DNA of 64,000 nt from positions 4,360,001 to 4,424,000 of the forward strand of contig NZ_CP110139.1 of the NCBI RefSeq assembly GCF_025979885.1, written 5' to 3'. Positions 1-7,587 of the stretch are shown piece by piece (position 1 is the stretch's first letter; each line of letters begins with the position of its first letter). A program made the translations under genes and the position numbers. The DNA is from Hymenobacter sp. YIM 151500-1. GTDB lineage: Bacteria > Bacteroidota > Bacteroidia > Cytophagales > Hymenobacteraceae. The notes below the pieces were generated by a model that saw nothing but the letters and a program-made list of their open reading frames with translations, had not been told where the DNA came from and made no database searches.

Positions 1-541
1 CTACGTGCCGGCCGAAGAAAATAAGCCCACCGACCAGGTGTTTGGGCAAATTGCCATCGACGCCATCTTCACGCCCATCAAAAACGTGAAGTACAGCATC
101 GAAAACACCCGTGTGGAGCAGAAGACCGACTACGAGAAGTTGCTCATCGAAATCCACACCGACGGCTCTATTCACCCGGAGGACGCGCTGAAAGGCGCCG
201 CCAACATTCTGATTCAGCACTTCATGCTGTTCTCGGACAGCACCATGACCTTTGAAACGGCCAAGGCTGAGGAAGAGGAAACCGTGGACGAGGAAACCCT
301 GCACATGCGCAAGGTGCTGAAGACTCCACTGGCCGATATGGACCTAAGCGTGCGCGCCTACAACTGCCTGAAAGCCGCCGACATCAAAACCCTCGGCGAC
401 CTGGTGCAGCTGGACATGGCCGATATGATGAAGTTCCGCAACTTCGGTAAGAAGTCGCTGACCGAGCTGGAAAACCTCGTGGAGGAAAAAGGCCTGACCT
501 TCGGGATGGACCTGAGCAAGTACAAGCTCGACGAAGAATAG
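1..541 (+). CDS. rpoA: RNA polymerase alpha subunit, C-terminal part (5' end outside window)
   Basis: The reading frame is open from the window edge, so this is the last ~180 residues of alpha. The visible part holds the end of the N-terminal dimerisation domain (residues IHPEDALKGAANILIQHF) and, after an acidic linker, the complete alpha-CTD with the helix-hairpin-helix segment around MMKFRNFGKKSLTELENL, which contacts UP elements and activators. The frame ends in TAG. The apparent start at base 5 is an internal GTG (Val) and not a true initiation site. rplQ follows 213 bases downstream, as expected for the end of the alpha ribosomal operon, but the gap is unusually long and contains a repeat. 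Confidence 0.97.
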   Translation, partial: YVPAEENKPTDQVFGQIAIDAIFTPIKNVKYSIENTRVEQKTDYEKLLIEIHTDGSIHPEDALKGAANILIQHFMLFSDSTMTFETAKAEEEETVDEETLHMRKVLKTPLADMDLSVRAYNCLKAADIKTLGDLVQLDMADMMKFRNFGKKSLTELENLVEEKGLTFGMDLSKYKLDEE

Positions 542-545
542 TCTT

Positions 546-655
546 GAATGTGCGAAATGTGGTGAATGTGGCATAATGTGCGAAATGCACAGCTGGCTAC
601 TTCACCACATTTTTCACATTCTGTACATTTGCCCACATTTTTCACATTTTTCAAT
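546..655. repeat. imperfect inverted repeat between rpoA and rplQ
   Basis: Bases 547-566 are nearly the reverse complement of 601-620 (18 of 20 positions). The flanks continue the pattern with degenerate AATGTG/CACATT units: 561-590 on the left, 621-655 on the right. The transcript could fold into a long hairpin inside the ribosomal operon. The T-rich right arm is not a clean terminator tail. Between the repeat and rplQ (656-754) I see only a pyrimidine-rich stretch before the start codon. Confidence 0.7.
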
Positions 656-754
656 CGGTGAGCCCTGAGGGGCGGCGGTTCTAATGTGAAGGCAGCGCCG
701 TAGCTGACTTTCCGCCGTGGTCGTCGTCCGCAAGCTCATCCTTTTCTCTTTTTT

Positions 755-1357
755 ATGCGTCACGGTAAAACCATCAACCACCTGGGCCGCACGGCCTCGC
801 ACCGCAACGCCATGTTGTCGAACATGGCCTCGTCGCTGATTCTGCACAAGCGTATCACCACGACGGTGGCCAAAGCCAAGGCGCTGCGTAAGTTTGTGGA
901 GCCCCTCCTGACCAAATCGAAGAACGATACGACGCACTCGCGCCGTCTGGTGTTCTCGGAGCTGGGCAACAAGGAGGTACTGAAAGAGCTGTTCGGCACG
1001 GTGGCGGCCCGCGTGGCTACGCGCCCCGGCGGCTACACCCGCATCATCAAGCTGAGCCAGAGCCGCTTGGGCGACAACGCCGAGATGTGCATCATTGAGC
1101 TGGTGGACTTCAACGAAACCTTGCTGGAAGCCAAAAGCGGCGGCGAAGCCAAAGCTTCGACCACGCGCCGCTCGCGCCGTAGCGGGGGCAGCAAGAAAGC
1201 TGCTGAAGGTACGGCGGCCGCTGCTCCAGTAGCTGCTGCATCAGAAGCTGCTCCGGCTCCGACTACGGAAGTTTCGGCTCCCGAAGACACTCCGACGGAT
1301 ACGCTGAGCGAAGGCGAAACCCGTGACGAAGTGAAAGGCGACGAGTCGGCTTCGTAA
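755..1357 (+). CDS. rplQ: 50S ribosomal protein L17 with Ala-rich C-terminal extension
   Basis: L17 binds 23S rRNA in the large subunit. The N-terminus MRHGKTINHLGRTASHRNAM is the L17 signature, and the conserved core runs to about residue 120 (GGYTRIIKLSQSRLGDNAEM then IIELVDFNE). Residues ~125-200 are an Ala/Thr/Glu/Ser-rich, probably disordered tail; such extensions are common in Bacteroidota L17 and make it far longer than the ~127-residue E. coli protein. It lies downstream of rpoA in the standard alpha-operon order. A strong hairpin terminator follows 23 bases after the stop. Confidence 0.96.
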   Translation: MRHGKTINHLGRTASHRNAMLSNMASSLILHKRITTTVAKAKALRKFVEPLLTKSKNDTTHSRRLVFSELGNKEVLKELFGTVAARVATRPGGYTRIIKLSQSRLGDNAEMCIIELVDFNETLLEAKSGGEAKASTTRRSRRSGGSKKAAEGTAAAAPVAAASEAAPAPTTEVSAPEDTPTDTLSEGETRDEVKGDESAS

Positions 1358-1380
1358 GCGAAACCGCTTTATGGAATGCT

Positions 1381-1411
1381 AAAAGGACGCACCAGCCGGT
1401 GCGTCCTTTTT
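1381..1411 (+). terminator. Rho-independent terminator of the rpoA-rplQ operon
   Basis: A-tract, stem GGACGCACC / GGTGCGTCC with a short loop, then a run of six T. It lies 23 bases after the rplQ stop and separates the ribosomal operon from enolase. Confidence 0.9.
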
Positions 1412-1418
1412 CAGTTAT

Positions 1419-1555
1419 AGCAGCTTCCAGAACGATGTAGAGACGCAAGATTTTGCGTCTCCTCGTTGCGAACAGCACGGCTGGAACATCAACCGAGCAG
1501 ACGGCGCGGACGACGAGACGCAAATCTTGCGTCTCTACATCGTTCTGGAAACTGC
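1419..1555. repeat. long inverted repeat with GAGACGCAAGA-type core
   Basis: The left arm (1419-1466) and right arm (1512-1555) are near-perfect reverse complements over about 45 bases. Each arm itself contains a short palindrome (AGACGCAAGATTTTGCGTCT on the left). The ~45-base centre is unrelated sequence. No open frame or transposase lies inside, so it resembles a palindromic intergenic or MITE-like element. I recall similar GAGACGCAA palindromes as dispersed repeats in Bacteroidota and cyanobacteria, but this is unverified. Confidence 0.85.
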
Positions 1556-1758
1556 TAACGAGTAGGGTAGTGCTGGTGAAAGCAGGAGGGGTGTTCTGCG
1601 TTTTCGGGGTGTGATACCGGAGTGACGGAATGCGGGCGGTATGTGTGGGGTAAAAGTCCTGAATGAGTACCTTGCCGCCTCGATTCGCTGCCAAAGTGCC
1701 TAGCGCCGGGGCAGCGGGTGCGCGGAAGCTACCAATCTTCAACCCAACCTACTTTTCC
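1556..1758. other. enolase upstream region
   Basis: This is the rest of the 401-base gap between rplQ and eno. I see no gene; the in-frame ATG at 1663 would only add an unconserved 32-residue extension to enolase. TATGTGTG at about 1641 and TACCTTGC at about 1668 are weak matches to the Bacteroidota -7 box. The eno promoter is expected here. Confidence 0.4.
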
Positions 1759-3030
1759 ATGAGCATTATCACCGAAATCCACGCCCGTCAGATTTTCGAT
1801 TCCCGCGGCAACCCCACCGTGGAAGTGGACGTGACCACCGAAAACGGCACTGTGGGCCGCGCCGCCGTGCCCTCGGGCGCCAGCACCGGCAAGCACGAAG
1901 CCGTGGAGCTGCGCGACGACGACAAAAGCCAGTATATGGGCAAGGGCGTGCTGAAGGCGGTGGAAAACGTGAACAGCAAGATTGCCGAAGAGCTGATTGG
2001 CTTCTCGGTGTTTGAGCAGGGCCTGCTCGACAAGATTATGCTGGAGCTGGACGGTACGCCCAACAAAGCCAACCTGGGCGCCAACGCCATCCTGGGGGCT
2101 TCGCTGGCCATTGCCCGCGCCGCAGCCCAGGAAGCAGGAATGCCGCTGTACCGCTACGTGGGCGGCGTGAATGCCACCACCTTACCGGTGCCGATGATGA
2201 ATATTCTGAACGGCGGGTCCCACGCCGACAACTCCATCGACTTCCAGGAGTTCATGATTATGCCGGTGGGCGCGGCCAGCTTCTCGGAGGCCATGCGCTG
2301 GGGCTCGGAAATCTTCCACCACCTCAAGAGCGTGCTCAAAAAGCAGGGCCTGAGCACCAACGTGGGCGACGAAGGCGGCTTTGCACCCAACATTCGCTCC
2401 AACGAAGACGCCATCAAGGTGGTGCTGCAAGCCATTGAAACTGCGGGCTACCGGCCGGGCGAGGACGTAATGATTGCCATGGATGCGGCCGTGTCGGAGT
2501 TTTATGAAGACGGCGTGTACCACTTCAAGAAGAGCACCGGCGACAAGCTGACCTCGCAGGACATGGTAAACTACTGGGCCGACTGGGTGCGGAAGTACCC
2601 CATCATCAGCATCGAGGACGGCATGGACGAGGACGACTGGGCTGGCTGGAAGAGCCTGACTGACACCGTAGGCAAGCAGGTGCAGCTGGTAGGCGACGAC
2701 CTGTTTGTGACCAACGTGAACCGCTTGCAGCGCGGCATCGACGAGCAGGTGGCCAATGCCATTCTCATCAAGGTAAACCAGATTGGCACGCTCACCGAAA
2801 CCATCGACGCCATCAACCTGGGCCGCCGCCACGGCTACAAGAGCATTATGAGCCACCGCTCGGGCGAAACCGAGGACAACACCATTGCCGACCTGGCCGT
2901 GGCCCTGAACACCGGCCAGATTAAGACCGGCTCGGCCTCCCGCTCCGACCGGATGGCCAAGTACAACCAGCTGCTGCGCATTGAGGAAGAGCTGGGCGAA
3001 GTGGCCTACTTCCCCGGCCGCAAGATGTAA
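1759..3030 (+). CDS. eno: enolase (phosphopyruvate hydratase)
   Basis: Enolase interconverts 2-phosphoglycerate and phosphoenolpyruvate in glycolysis/gluconeogenesis, in the cytoplasm. At 423 residues it is full length. Diagnostic segments are ITEIHARQIFDSRGNPTVEV at the N-terminus, GASTGKHEAVELRD, the loop NVGDEGGFAPN, the Mg-binding IEDGMDEDDW and GDDLFVTN, and MSHRSGETED with the catalytic Lys (ILIKVNQIGTL) before it. The start at 1759 is chosen because family N-termini begin with this MSIITEI segment; the upstream in-frame ATG at 1663 adds residues not conserved in the family. No Shine-Dalgarno site is visible. A terminator follows. Confidence 0.97.
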   Translation: MSIITEIHARQIFDSRGNPTVEVDVTTENGTVGRAAVPSGASTGKHEAVELRDDDKSQYMGKGVLKAVENVNSKIAEELIGFSVFEQGLLDKIMLELDGTPNKANLGANAILGASLAIARAAAQEAGMPLYRYVGGVNATTLPVPMMNILNGGSHADNSIDFQEFMIMPVGAASFSEAMRWGSEIFHHLKSVLKKQGLSTNVGDEGGFAPNIRSNEDAIKVVLQAIETAGYRPGEDVMIAMDAAVSEFYEDGVYHFKKSTGDKLTSQDMVNYWADWVRKYPIISIEDGMDEDDWAGWKSLTDTVGKQVQLVGDDLFVTNVNRLQRGIDEQVANAILIKVNQIGTLTETIDAINLGRRHGYKSIMSHRSGETEDNTIADLAVALNTGQIKTGSASRSDRMAKYNQLLRIEEELGEVAYFPGRKM

Positions 3031-3081
3031 AGCGCAGATTGGGCATATTCTGTTGATTGCACTGATATAGGCGTGCAGCTT

Positions 3082-3122
3082 AAAAAAACAGCACCGCGGC
3101 CCGGCCGCGGTGCTGTTTTTTT
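3082..3122 (+). terminator. terminator after enolase
   Basis: A7, then the GC-only stem CAGCACCGCGG / CCGCGGTGCTG with a minimal loop, then T7. The A-tract on the other side would also allow function in reverse. It isolates eno from the downstream division gene, which therefore needs its own promoter (a GATATTTG -7-like box lies at 3147-3154). Confidence 0.93.
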
Positions 3123-3201
3123 AGTCTGGTTATTCAATGAAAGCACGATATTTGTGAGTGCCGCCGCGCGGGCGTTTCGGCGGCGCTATTTTCAGTTTCG
3201 T

Positions 3202-3513
3202 ATGAATATTCTGAGCCGGTTTCCCCGCTTTCTGCGCAGTTTTTATTTTCTGACCGGCCTGGCCTTTCTGGTCTGGATGTTTCTGTTCGATGCCAACGAC
3301 TTTATAAAGCAGTACGACATGTACGTGAAGTACCAGGAGCTGCGCGACGAGCAAGCGTACTACCTGGACAATATCGAAACGGTGAAGAAAGAGCGGGCCG
3401 AGCTGCTGAGCAGCCCGGAGCTGCTGGAGAAGTTTGCCCGTGAGAAATACATTATGAAACGCCCCGGTGAAGACGTGTTTATTCTGGTGCCCCACCAGGA
3501 AGAAGGCCAGTAG
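3202..3513 (+). CDS. DivIC/FtsB-like septum formation initiator protein
   Basis: A small bitopic membrane protein of 103 residues. A basic N-terminus is followed by one transmembrane segment (about residues 13-31, FYFLTGLAFLVWMFLF). A periplasmic coiled coil spans about 40-75 (YVKYQELRDEQAYYLDNIET). The conserved LLSSPELLEKFAREKYIMK region and a short tail follow. This is the layout of the FtsB/DivIC family, which joins FtsL and FtsQ in the divisome. The start at 3202 is chosen because an earlier in-frame ATG (3073) lies upstream of and through the enolase terminator. Location directly after eno is typical of ftsB in many bacteria. Confidence 0.85.
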   Translation: MNILSRFPRFLRSFYFLTGLAFLVWMFLFDANDFIKQYDMYVKYQELRDEQAYYLDNIETVKKERAELLSSPELLEKFAREKYIMKRPGEDVFILVPHQEEGQ

Positions 3514-3620
3514 CCGCCCCGCTTATTCTGCTTTGTAGTTGCCGCCAGTCCGTGCCTTTTCCGAAGCGCTGAGACTGGCATTGCTGTTTATTCTCTTTTT
3601 CTCTCCCCACATTTTACCGT

Positions 3621-6600
3621 ATGACCCAACTCTACTGCTGTTTTAAACGAACGTATTTCCTGCTGGTTAGCCTGCTGCTCTGGCTGGGGGCGGCGGTGCC
3701 GGCCGCCGCGCAAACGTACCAGGTGCCAGCTGCCGGGACGCTGGCCTTCACTACCTGCGGCGGCGTGCTCTACGATAATGGCGGCCCCAACGGCATGTAC
3801 TCGCCCAATGCCAACGGCTCCGTAACCCTCACGCCCGCCACGCCCGGCAACAAAATCCGGCTCCAGTTCACCTTGTTTAGCCTGGAGCAGGGCTACGACT
3901 ACCTGTACATCTACGACGGCCTGGACGCTACGGCGCCGCTGATTGGCATATACGACTCGCAGAACCCCGGCACGGTGTACGCCACCAATAGCGCCGGGGC
4001 CCTCACCGTACGCTTCACCAGCGACAATTCGTGGGAGCTGAGCGGCTTTGCCGCCGACATTGCCTGCGTCACGACCGTGCCCCAGGCTGACCTGGCTATT
4101 CAGGGAGCTTCGGCCCAGCCGCTGGCCGTGGTGGCCGGCAATCAGCTGAGCGTAAACTGCACGGTGTACAACCTGTCGGGTACACTGGCGCAGAGCAGCA
4201 CCGTGGGCTATTACCTGTCGACGGACGCAACGCTGAGCCAGAACGACCAACTGCTAGGTAGTTCTACGGGTGGGCCACTGGCCAGCAACCAGTCGGCCTA
4301 CCGCGCCAGCTCCCTGACCTTGCCCGCCGCCACGCCCACGGGCAGCTACTACCTGCTGTTTGCGGCCGACCACCAAAACGTGGTAAACGAAAGCAACGAG
4401 GCCAACAACGTAGCCAGCATTTCCATCAATGTGGTGCCGTCGATGGTGGATTTGCTGATTCAGCAAGCCAGTGTGGCCACGCCCAACACGGCTCCCGGCA
4501 ACGTGCTGGCTCTTTCCTGCTACGTCGCCAACCAGGGCAATGCTACGGCGCAGAACAGCAGCGTCGGGTTCTACTTATCGGCCGATGCCGTGCTCGACGC
4601 CAACGACCAGCTGCTGACCTCGGTGTTTGGGGGCCAGCTCACGCCCACCTACAACCAGTACCGCGCGGTGTCGACCAACGTGCCGGCGGGCACCGCGCCG
4701 GGCAGCTACTACGTGCTGTTTGTGGCCGATTACCAGAGCATCGTTCAGGAAAGCAACGAGGCCAACAACACGGCGGCCGTGCCCATCGTGGTGGCGCCGC
4801 CGAGCCTGGACCTGGTGGTGCAGCAAGCCCAACTCAACCAAAGCACCGTAGCCGCGGGGGCAACCCTTAGCTCCACAGCGTACGTTGTGAACCAGGGTAA
4901 CACCACAGCCCAGAGCAGTAGCCTGGGCATCTATCTGTCGACGGACGCGACGCTCAGCACCAACGACCAGCTGCTGACGGCGGTAACGGTGCCACAACTT
5001 TTGGGCAACCAGGGAGCCAGCCTTTATCCGCAGATTCCGCTGCCGGGCACTGTGGCACCGGGCAGCTACCACGTGCTGTTCGTGGCCGACTATCAGAACA
5101 CAGTAGGCGAAACCAACGAGGCCAACAACGTGCGCAGCCAGCCGCTGACCGTGCTGGCGCCCAGCGTTGACTTGCTGATGCAGCAGGTGTTTGTGAACCC
5201 CGCCACCACGGTAGCCGGGGCTTCGGTTTCGGTGAGCAGCTACGTGTACAACCTGGGCAACTCCTCGGCTGCGTCTTCCACTGTTGGCTACTATCTGTCC
5301 ACCGACAATGTGCTGAGTGCCAATGATATTCTGGTGGGCAGCACGTTCGGGGGCAGTCTGGCCGGGGGCGGCTCCACTACCCGCTTCGGCACCCTGACCA
5401 TCCCCGCTAGTCTGGCCACCGGCACGTACTACGTGTTTAGCGTGGTGGACTACCAGAACCAGGTTTCGGAAACCAACGAGGCCAACAACGCGGCCAGTGC
5501 CAGCCTCACCCTCGTGGCGCCGGGCGTCGATTTGAGCGTAAGTCAACCGGGCCTGTACCGCAACTCGGTGGGCGCGGGTGCTCAGCTGGCTGCCTACGTA
5601 ACGGTGCACAACCAGGGCAACATTGCCACGTCGAGCAGCAGCGTGGGCTTTTATCTCTCCGCCGATGCCACGCTTAGCACCAACGATGTACTGCTGAACG
5701 GAGCCTTTGGGGGCTATCTGGCGGCCGGCACTTCCTCCCAGCGTACCACCAGCTTCACGGTGCCGGCGGGCACCGCGCCGGGCCTCTACTACGTGCTGTT
5801 CGTGGCCGACTATCAGAATGCCGTGGCAGAAACCAACGAAACAAACAACTTGGCCTCCGTGACATTAACCGTGACGGCGCCCTTTAATGGTACCGTAGTG
5901 CCCTTCTCGGGTACGGCTTCCATTACCACCTGCGGTACCACCGTGTACGACCACGCCGGCACCGACGAGTACGACGACTATGCCAGCGGCACGCTCGTCA
6001 TCAATCCCGGCACACCCGGCAGCCAGGTGCAGCTGATTTTTAGCCTGCTGGAAGTGGAGAGCTGCTGCGACGCGCTTATCATTTACAACGGCTCCAGCAC
6101 GGCTGCGCCCGTTCTGGGCCGCTACACCCGCAACCCCGGCGTGGTTACGGCCTCCAACGGCTCGGGAGCCCTGACGCTGCAGTTTGTTTCGGATGGCAGC
6201 GTGACCTACGACGGCTTCCAGGCCACGGTGTCGTGCGTGACGGGAAGCACCACGCTGCCCGACCTGCTTATCCGGCAGGCTACCTTATCGACGGCTACGG
6301 CGCTGCGCGGCTCTATCGTGACGGCCAGCTGCGAGTTGCTCAACCAAGGCGCGGTAGCCGCTGGGCAGAGTGCCACCGGCTACTACCTGTCGACGGATGC
6401 GGTGTTCAGCCCCGACGACGTGCTGCTCGGCAACTCCCAGGCGGGCTCGTTGACGAGTGGCTTCTGGCAGGCGCAGGCGGCTACGCTTATCATCCCGCCC
6501 ACTACGCCGGCCGGCAACTACCACGTGCTGTTTGTGGCTGACTACGTAGGAAACTTGGCCGAAAGCAACGAGAACAACAACGTGGCCGCCCGCAGCCTGG

Positions 6601-6902
6601 CCGTCACCATCGTGCAAGGCACCCACGACGACCAGCTAGCTGGCCTTTCCCTGCGCGTTTTCCCGAACCCCACGGCCGGCAGCCAGCACCTTACGGTGCA
6701 GCTCGACGGCGCCGGCAATGGCAAAGCCGCCGACCTGCGCCTCTACGACGCGCTGGGCCGCGAGGTGGCGCAGCAGCAGTTGACTCTTGGGCCCCGCCGG
6801 TCTACGGCTACCTTCGATGCGACGCGCCTGAGCCGCGGCATCTACGTGCTCCGCCTGACGGGAGAGGGGTTGAATGCCACCCGCCGCGTGGTGGTGGAGT
6901 AG
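3621..6902 (+). CDS. secreted CUB/CARDB repeat protein with T9SS sorting domain
   Basis: A 1093-residue surface or secreted protein of unknown ligand. A signal peptide covers residues ~1-30 (LLVSLLLWLGAAVPAAAQ). A CUB-like domain with two Cys (FTTCGGVLYDNGGPNG... IACV) spans ~32-150. Five CARDB repeats of about 120 residues follow (~155-755), each with the pattern DL..Q....GYYLSTDA.LS.ND.LL...YYVLFVADYQN.V.E.NEANN. A second CUB-like domain (TTCGTTVYDHAGTDEYDDY... VSCV) is at ~760-875, then a sixth CARDB, and a T9SS type A sorting domain from FPNPTAGSQ to the end. CARDB units are Ig-like and usually serve in adhesion or substrate binding. No catalytic motif is visible. The repeats share long near-identical DNA stretches. 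Confidence 0.88.
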   Translation: MTQLYCCFKRTYFLLVSLLLWLGAAVPAAAQTYQVPAAGTLAFTTCGGVLYDNGGPNGMYSPNANGSVTLTPATPGNKIRLQFTLFSLEQGYDYLYIYDGLDATAPLIGIYDSQNPGTVYATNSAGALTVRFTSDNSWELSGFAADIACVTTVPQADLAIQGASAQPLAVVAGNQLSVNCTVYNLSGTLAQSSTVGYYLSTDATLSQNDQLLGSSTGGPLASNQSAYRASSLTLPAATPTGSYYLLFAADHQNVVNESNEANNVASISINVVPSMVDLLIQQASVATPNTAPGNVLALSCYVANQGNATAQNSSVGFYLSADAVLDANDQLLTSVFGGQLTPTYNQYRAVSTNVPAGTAPGSYYVLFVADYQSIVQESNEANNTAAVPIVVAPPSLDLVVQQAQLNQSTVAAGATLSSTAYVVNQGNTTAQSSSLGIYLSTDATLSTNDQLLTAVTVPQLLGNQGASLYPQIPLPGTVAPGSYHVLFVADYQNTVGETNEANNVRSQPLTVLAPSVDLLMQQVFVNPATTVAGASVSVSSYVYNLGNSSAASSTVGYYLSTDNVLSANDILVGSTFGGSLAGGGSTTRFGTLTIPASLATGTYYVFSVVDYQNQVSETNEANNAASASLTLVAPGVDLSVSQPGLYRNSVGAGAQLAAYVTVHNQGNIATSSSSVGFYLSADATLSTNDVLLNGAFGGYLAAGTSSQRTTSFTVPAGTAPGLYYVLFVADYQNAVAETNETNNLASVTLTVTAPFNGTVVPFSGTASITTCGTTVYDHAGTDEYDDYASGTLVINPGTPGSQVQLIFSLLEVESCCDALIIYNGSSTAAPVLGRYTRNPGVVTASNGSGALTLQFVSDGSVTYDGFQATVSCVTGSTTLPDLLIRQATLSTATALRGSIVTASCELLNQGAVAAGQSATGYYLSTDAVFSPDDVLLGNSQAGSLTSGFWQAQAATLIIPPTTPAGNYHVLFVADYVGNLAESNENNNVAARSLAVTIVQGTHDDQLAGLSLRVFPNPTAGSQHLTVQLDGAGNGKAADLRLYDALGREVAQQQLTLGPRRSTATFDATRLSRGIYVLRLTGEGLNATRRVVVE

Positions 6903-6950
6903 CGGCAACTCGAGCGAGTAGAACGCCCATTAAGGCAACCAGAGCAACCC

Positions 6951-6986
6951 ACGGCGGTGGTAGGCAAAGTAGCCTGCCACCGCTGT
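6951..6986. other. stem-loop downstream of the CUB/CARDB gene
   Basis: A 15-base stem, 6951-6965 against 6972-6986 with one mismatch, closes a 6-base loop about 50 bases after the stop codon. No T-run follows, so it is more likely a 3'-end stabilising or REP-like structure than a classical terminator. Confidence 0.55.
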
Positions 6987-7054
6987 ACTGCGTTAAGACG
7001 ATGCCACAGAAACCGACGGCTGTATAACTTCCATTAGCGCGGCCAGTTGGTACG

Positions 7055-7062
7055 TATCTTTA
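7055..7062 (+). promoter_or_regulatory. candidate -7 box TATCTTTA
   Basis: TATCTTTA matches the Bacteroidota sigma consensus TAnnTTTG at seven of eight positions. It ends seven bases before the first ATG (7070) of the next gene, so the leader would be extremely short or absent. No clear -33 TTTG box is visible at the usual distance. Confidence 0.4.
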
Positions 7063-7069
7063 AGCACTC

Positions 7070-7504
7070 ATGCAGAATATGTCTTTCTTCCGGGCGCTGG
7101 GCGGCAAGGTAGTGCTGTTGGGGCTGTTGCTGAGCGCGCCGTTGCCCGCGGCCCCGTTAGCTCCGCCTTCTCAAATTCAGGTGGCGCGGCAGTTTCTGCT
7201 GGCTGTGCTACGCGGCGACTGGCCAGTAGCTTATGCTACGCTGGCGCCGGAAGTGCGCGCCCGGATGTCGGCCCGGCAGTTTCGGGAAGCTGCGCGGCCT
7301 TTGGAAGCCGGGCAACAAACCTACGGTCCAGCCATCGACCTCTATAAGTTCGGCTACCGCCTGCGCGAAGGCGAACAACCAGAGCCCTTTGTGGCCTTTA
7401 CGTTCAAAGCCGACACCCTCCAAAAGCAGCCCCACCTCCAGCTCGACATTACCTTCCGCGACTCCACCGCCCGGCAAGTGCAAGGCTTTAGGGTGGTGAA
7501 ATAG
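7070..7504 (+). CDS. small exported protein of unknown function
   Basis: This 144-residue protein has an N-terminal hydrophobic segment that looks like a signal peptide (VVLLGLLLSAPLPAAPLA). The mature part is ~115 residues (QFLLAVLRGDWPVAYATLAP onward) and resembles in pattern the small NTF2-like/DUF4019-type periplasmic domains: a helix with a W, then beta strands ending LDITFRDSTARQVQGFRVVK. I do not recognise it firmly. Starts at 7070 and 7079 are both possible; the -7 box at 7055-7062 favours 7079 if a short leader is required. Its last codons merge into GTGAAATGGTGAG-type repeat sequence, so its 3' end may have been shaped by that repeat. Confidence 0.6.
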   Translation: MQNMSFFRALGGKVVLLGLLLSAPLPAAPLAPPSQIQVARQFLLAVLRGDWPVAYATLAPEVRARMSARQFREAARPLEAGQQTYGPAIDLYKFGYRLREGEQPEPFVAFTFKADTLQKQPHLQLDITFRDSTARQVQGFRVVK

Positions 7505-7534
7505 TGAAATGGTGAGTAGTGAGGTGGTGAGTAC

Positions 7535-7576
7535 AGGAACGGTCATGCTGAGCGCAGTCGAAGCATGACCGTTCCT
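7535..7576. repeat. inverted repeat with GTCATGCTGAGCGCAG core
   Basis: Perfect 15-base arms at 7535-7549 and 7562-7576 (AGGAACGGTCATGCT and its complement) enclose a 12-base loop. It lies between the small exported gene (plus) and the end of susD (minus), where it may also act as a bidirectional terminator. The same core recurs in the larger element at 26711-26864. The 7505-7534 flank is a run of GTGAG/GTGGTG units. Confidence 0.8.
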
Positions 7577-7587
7577 TATTTACTACC

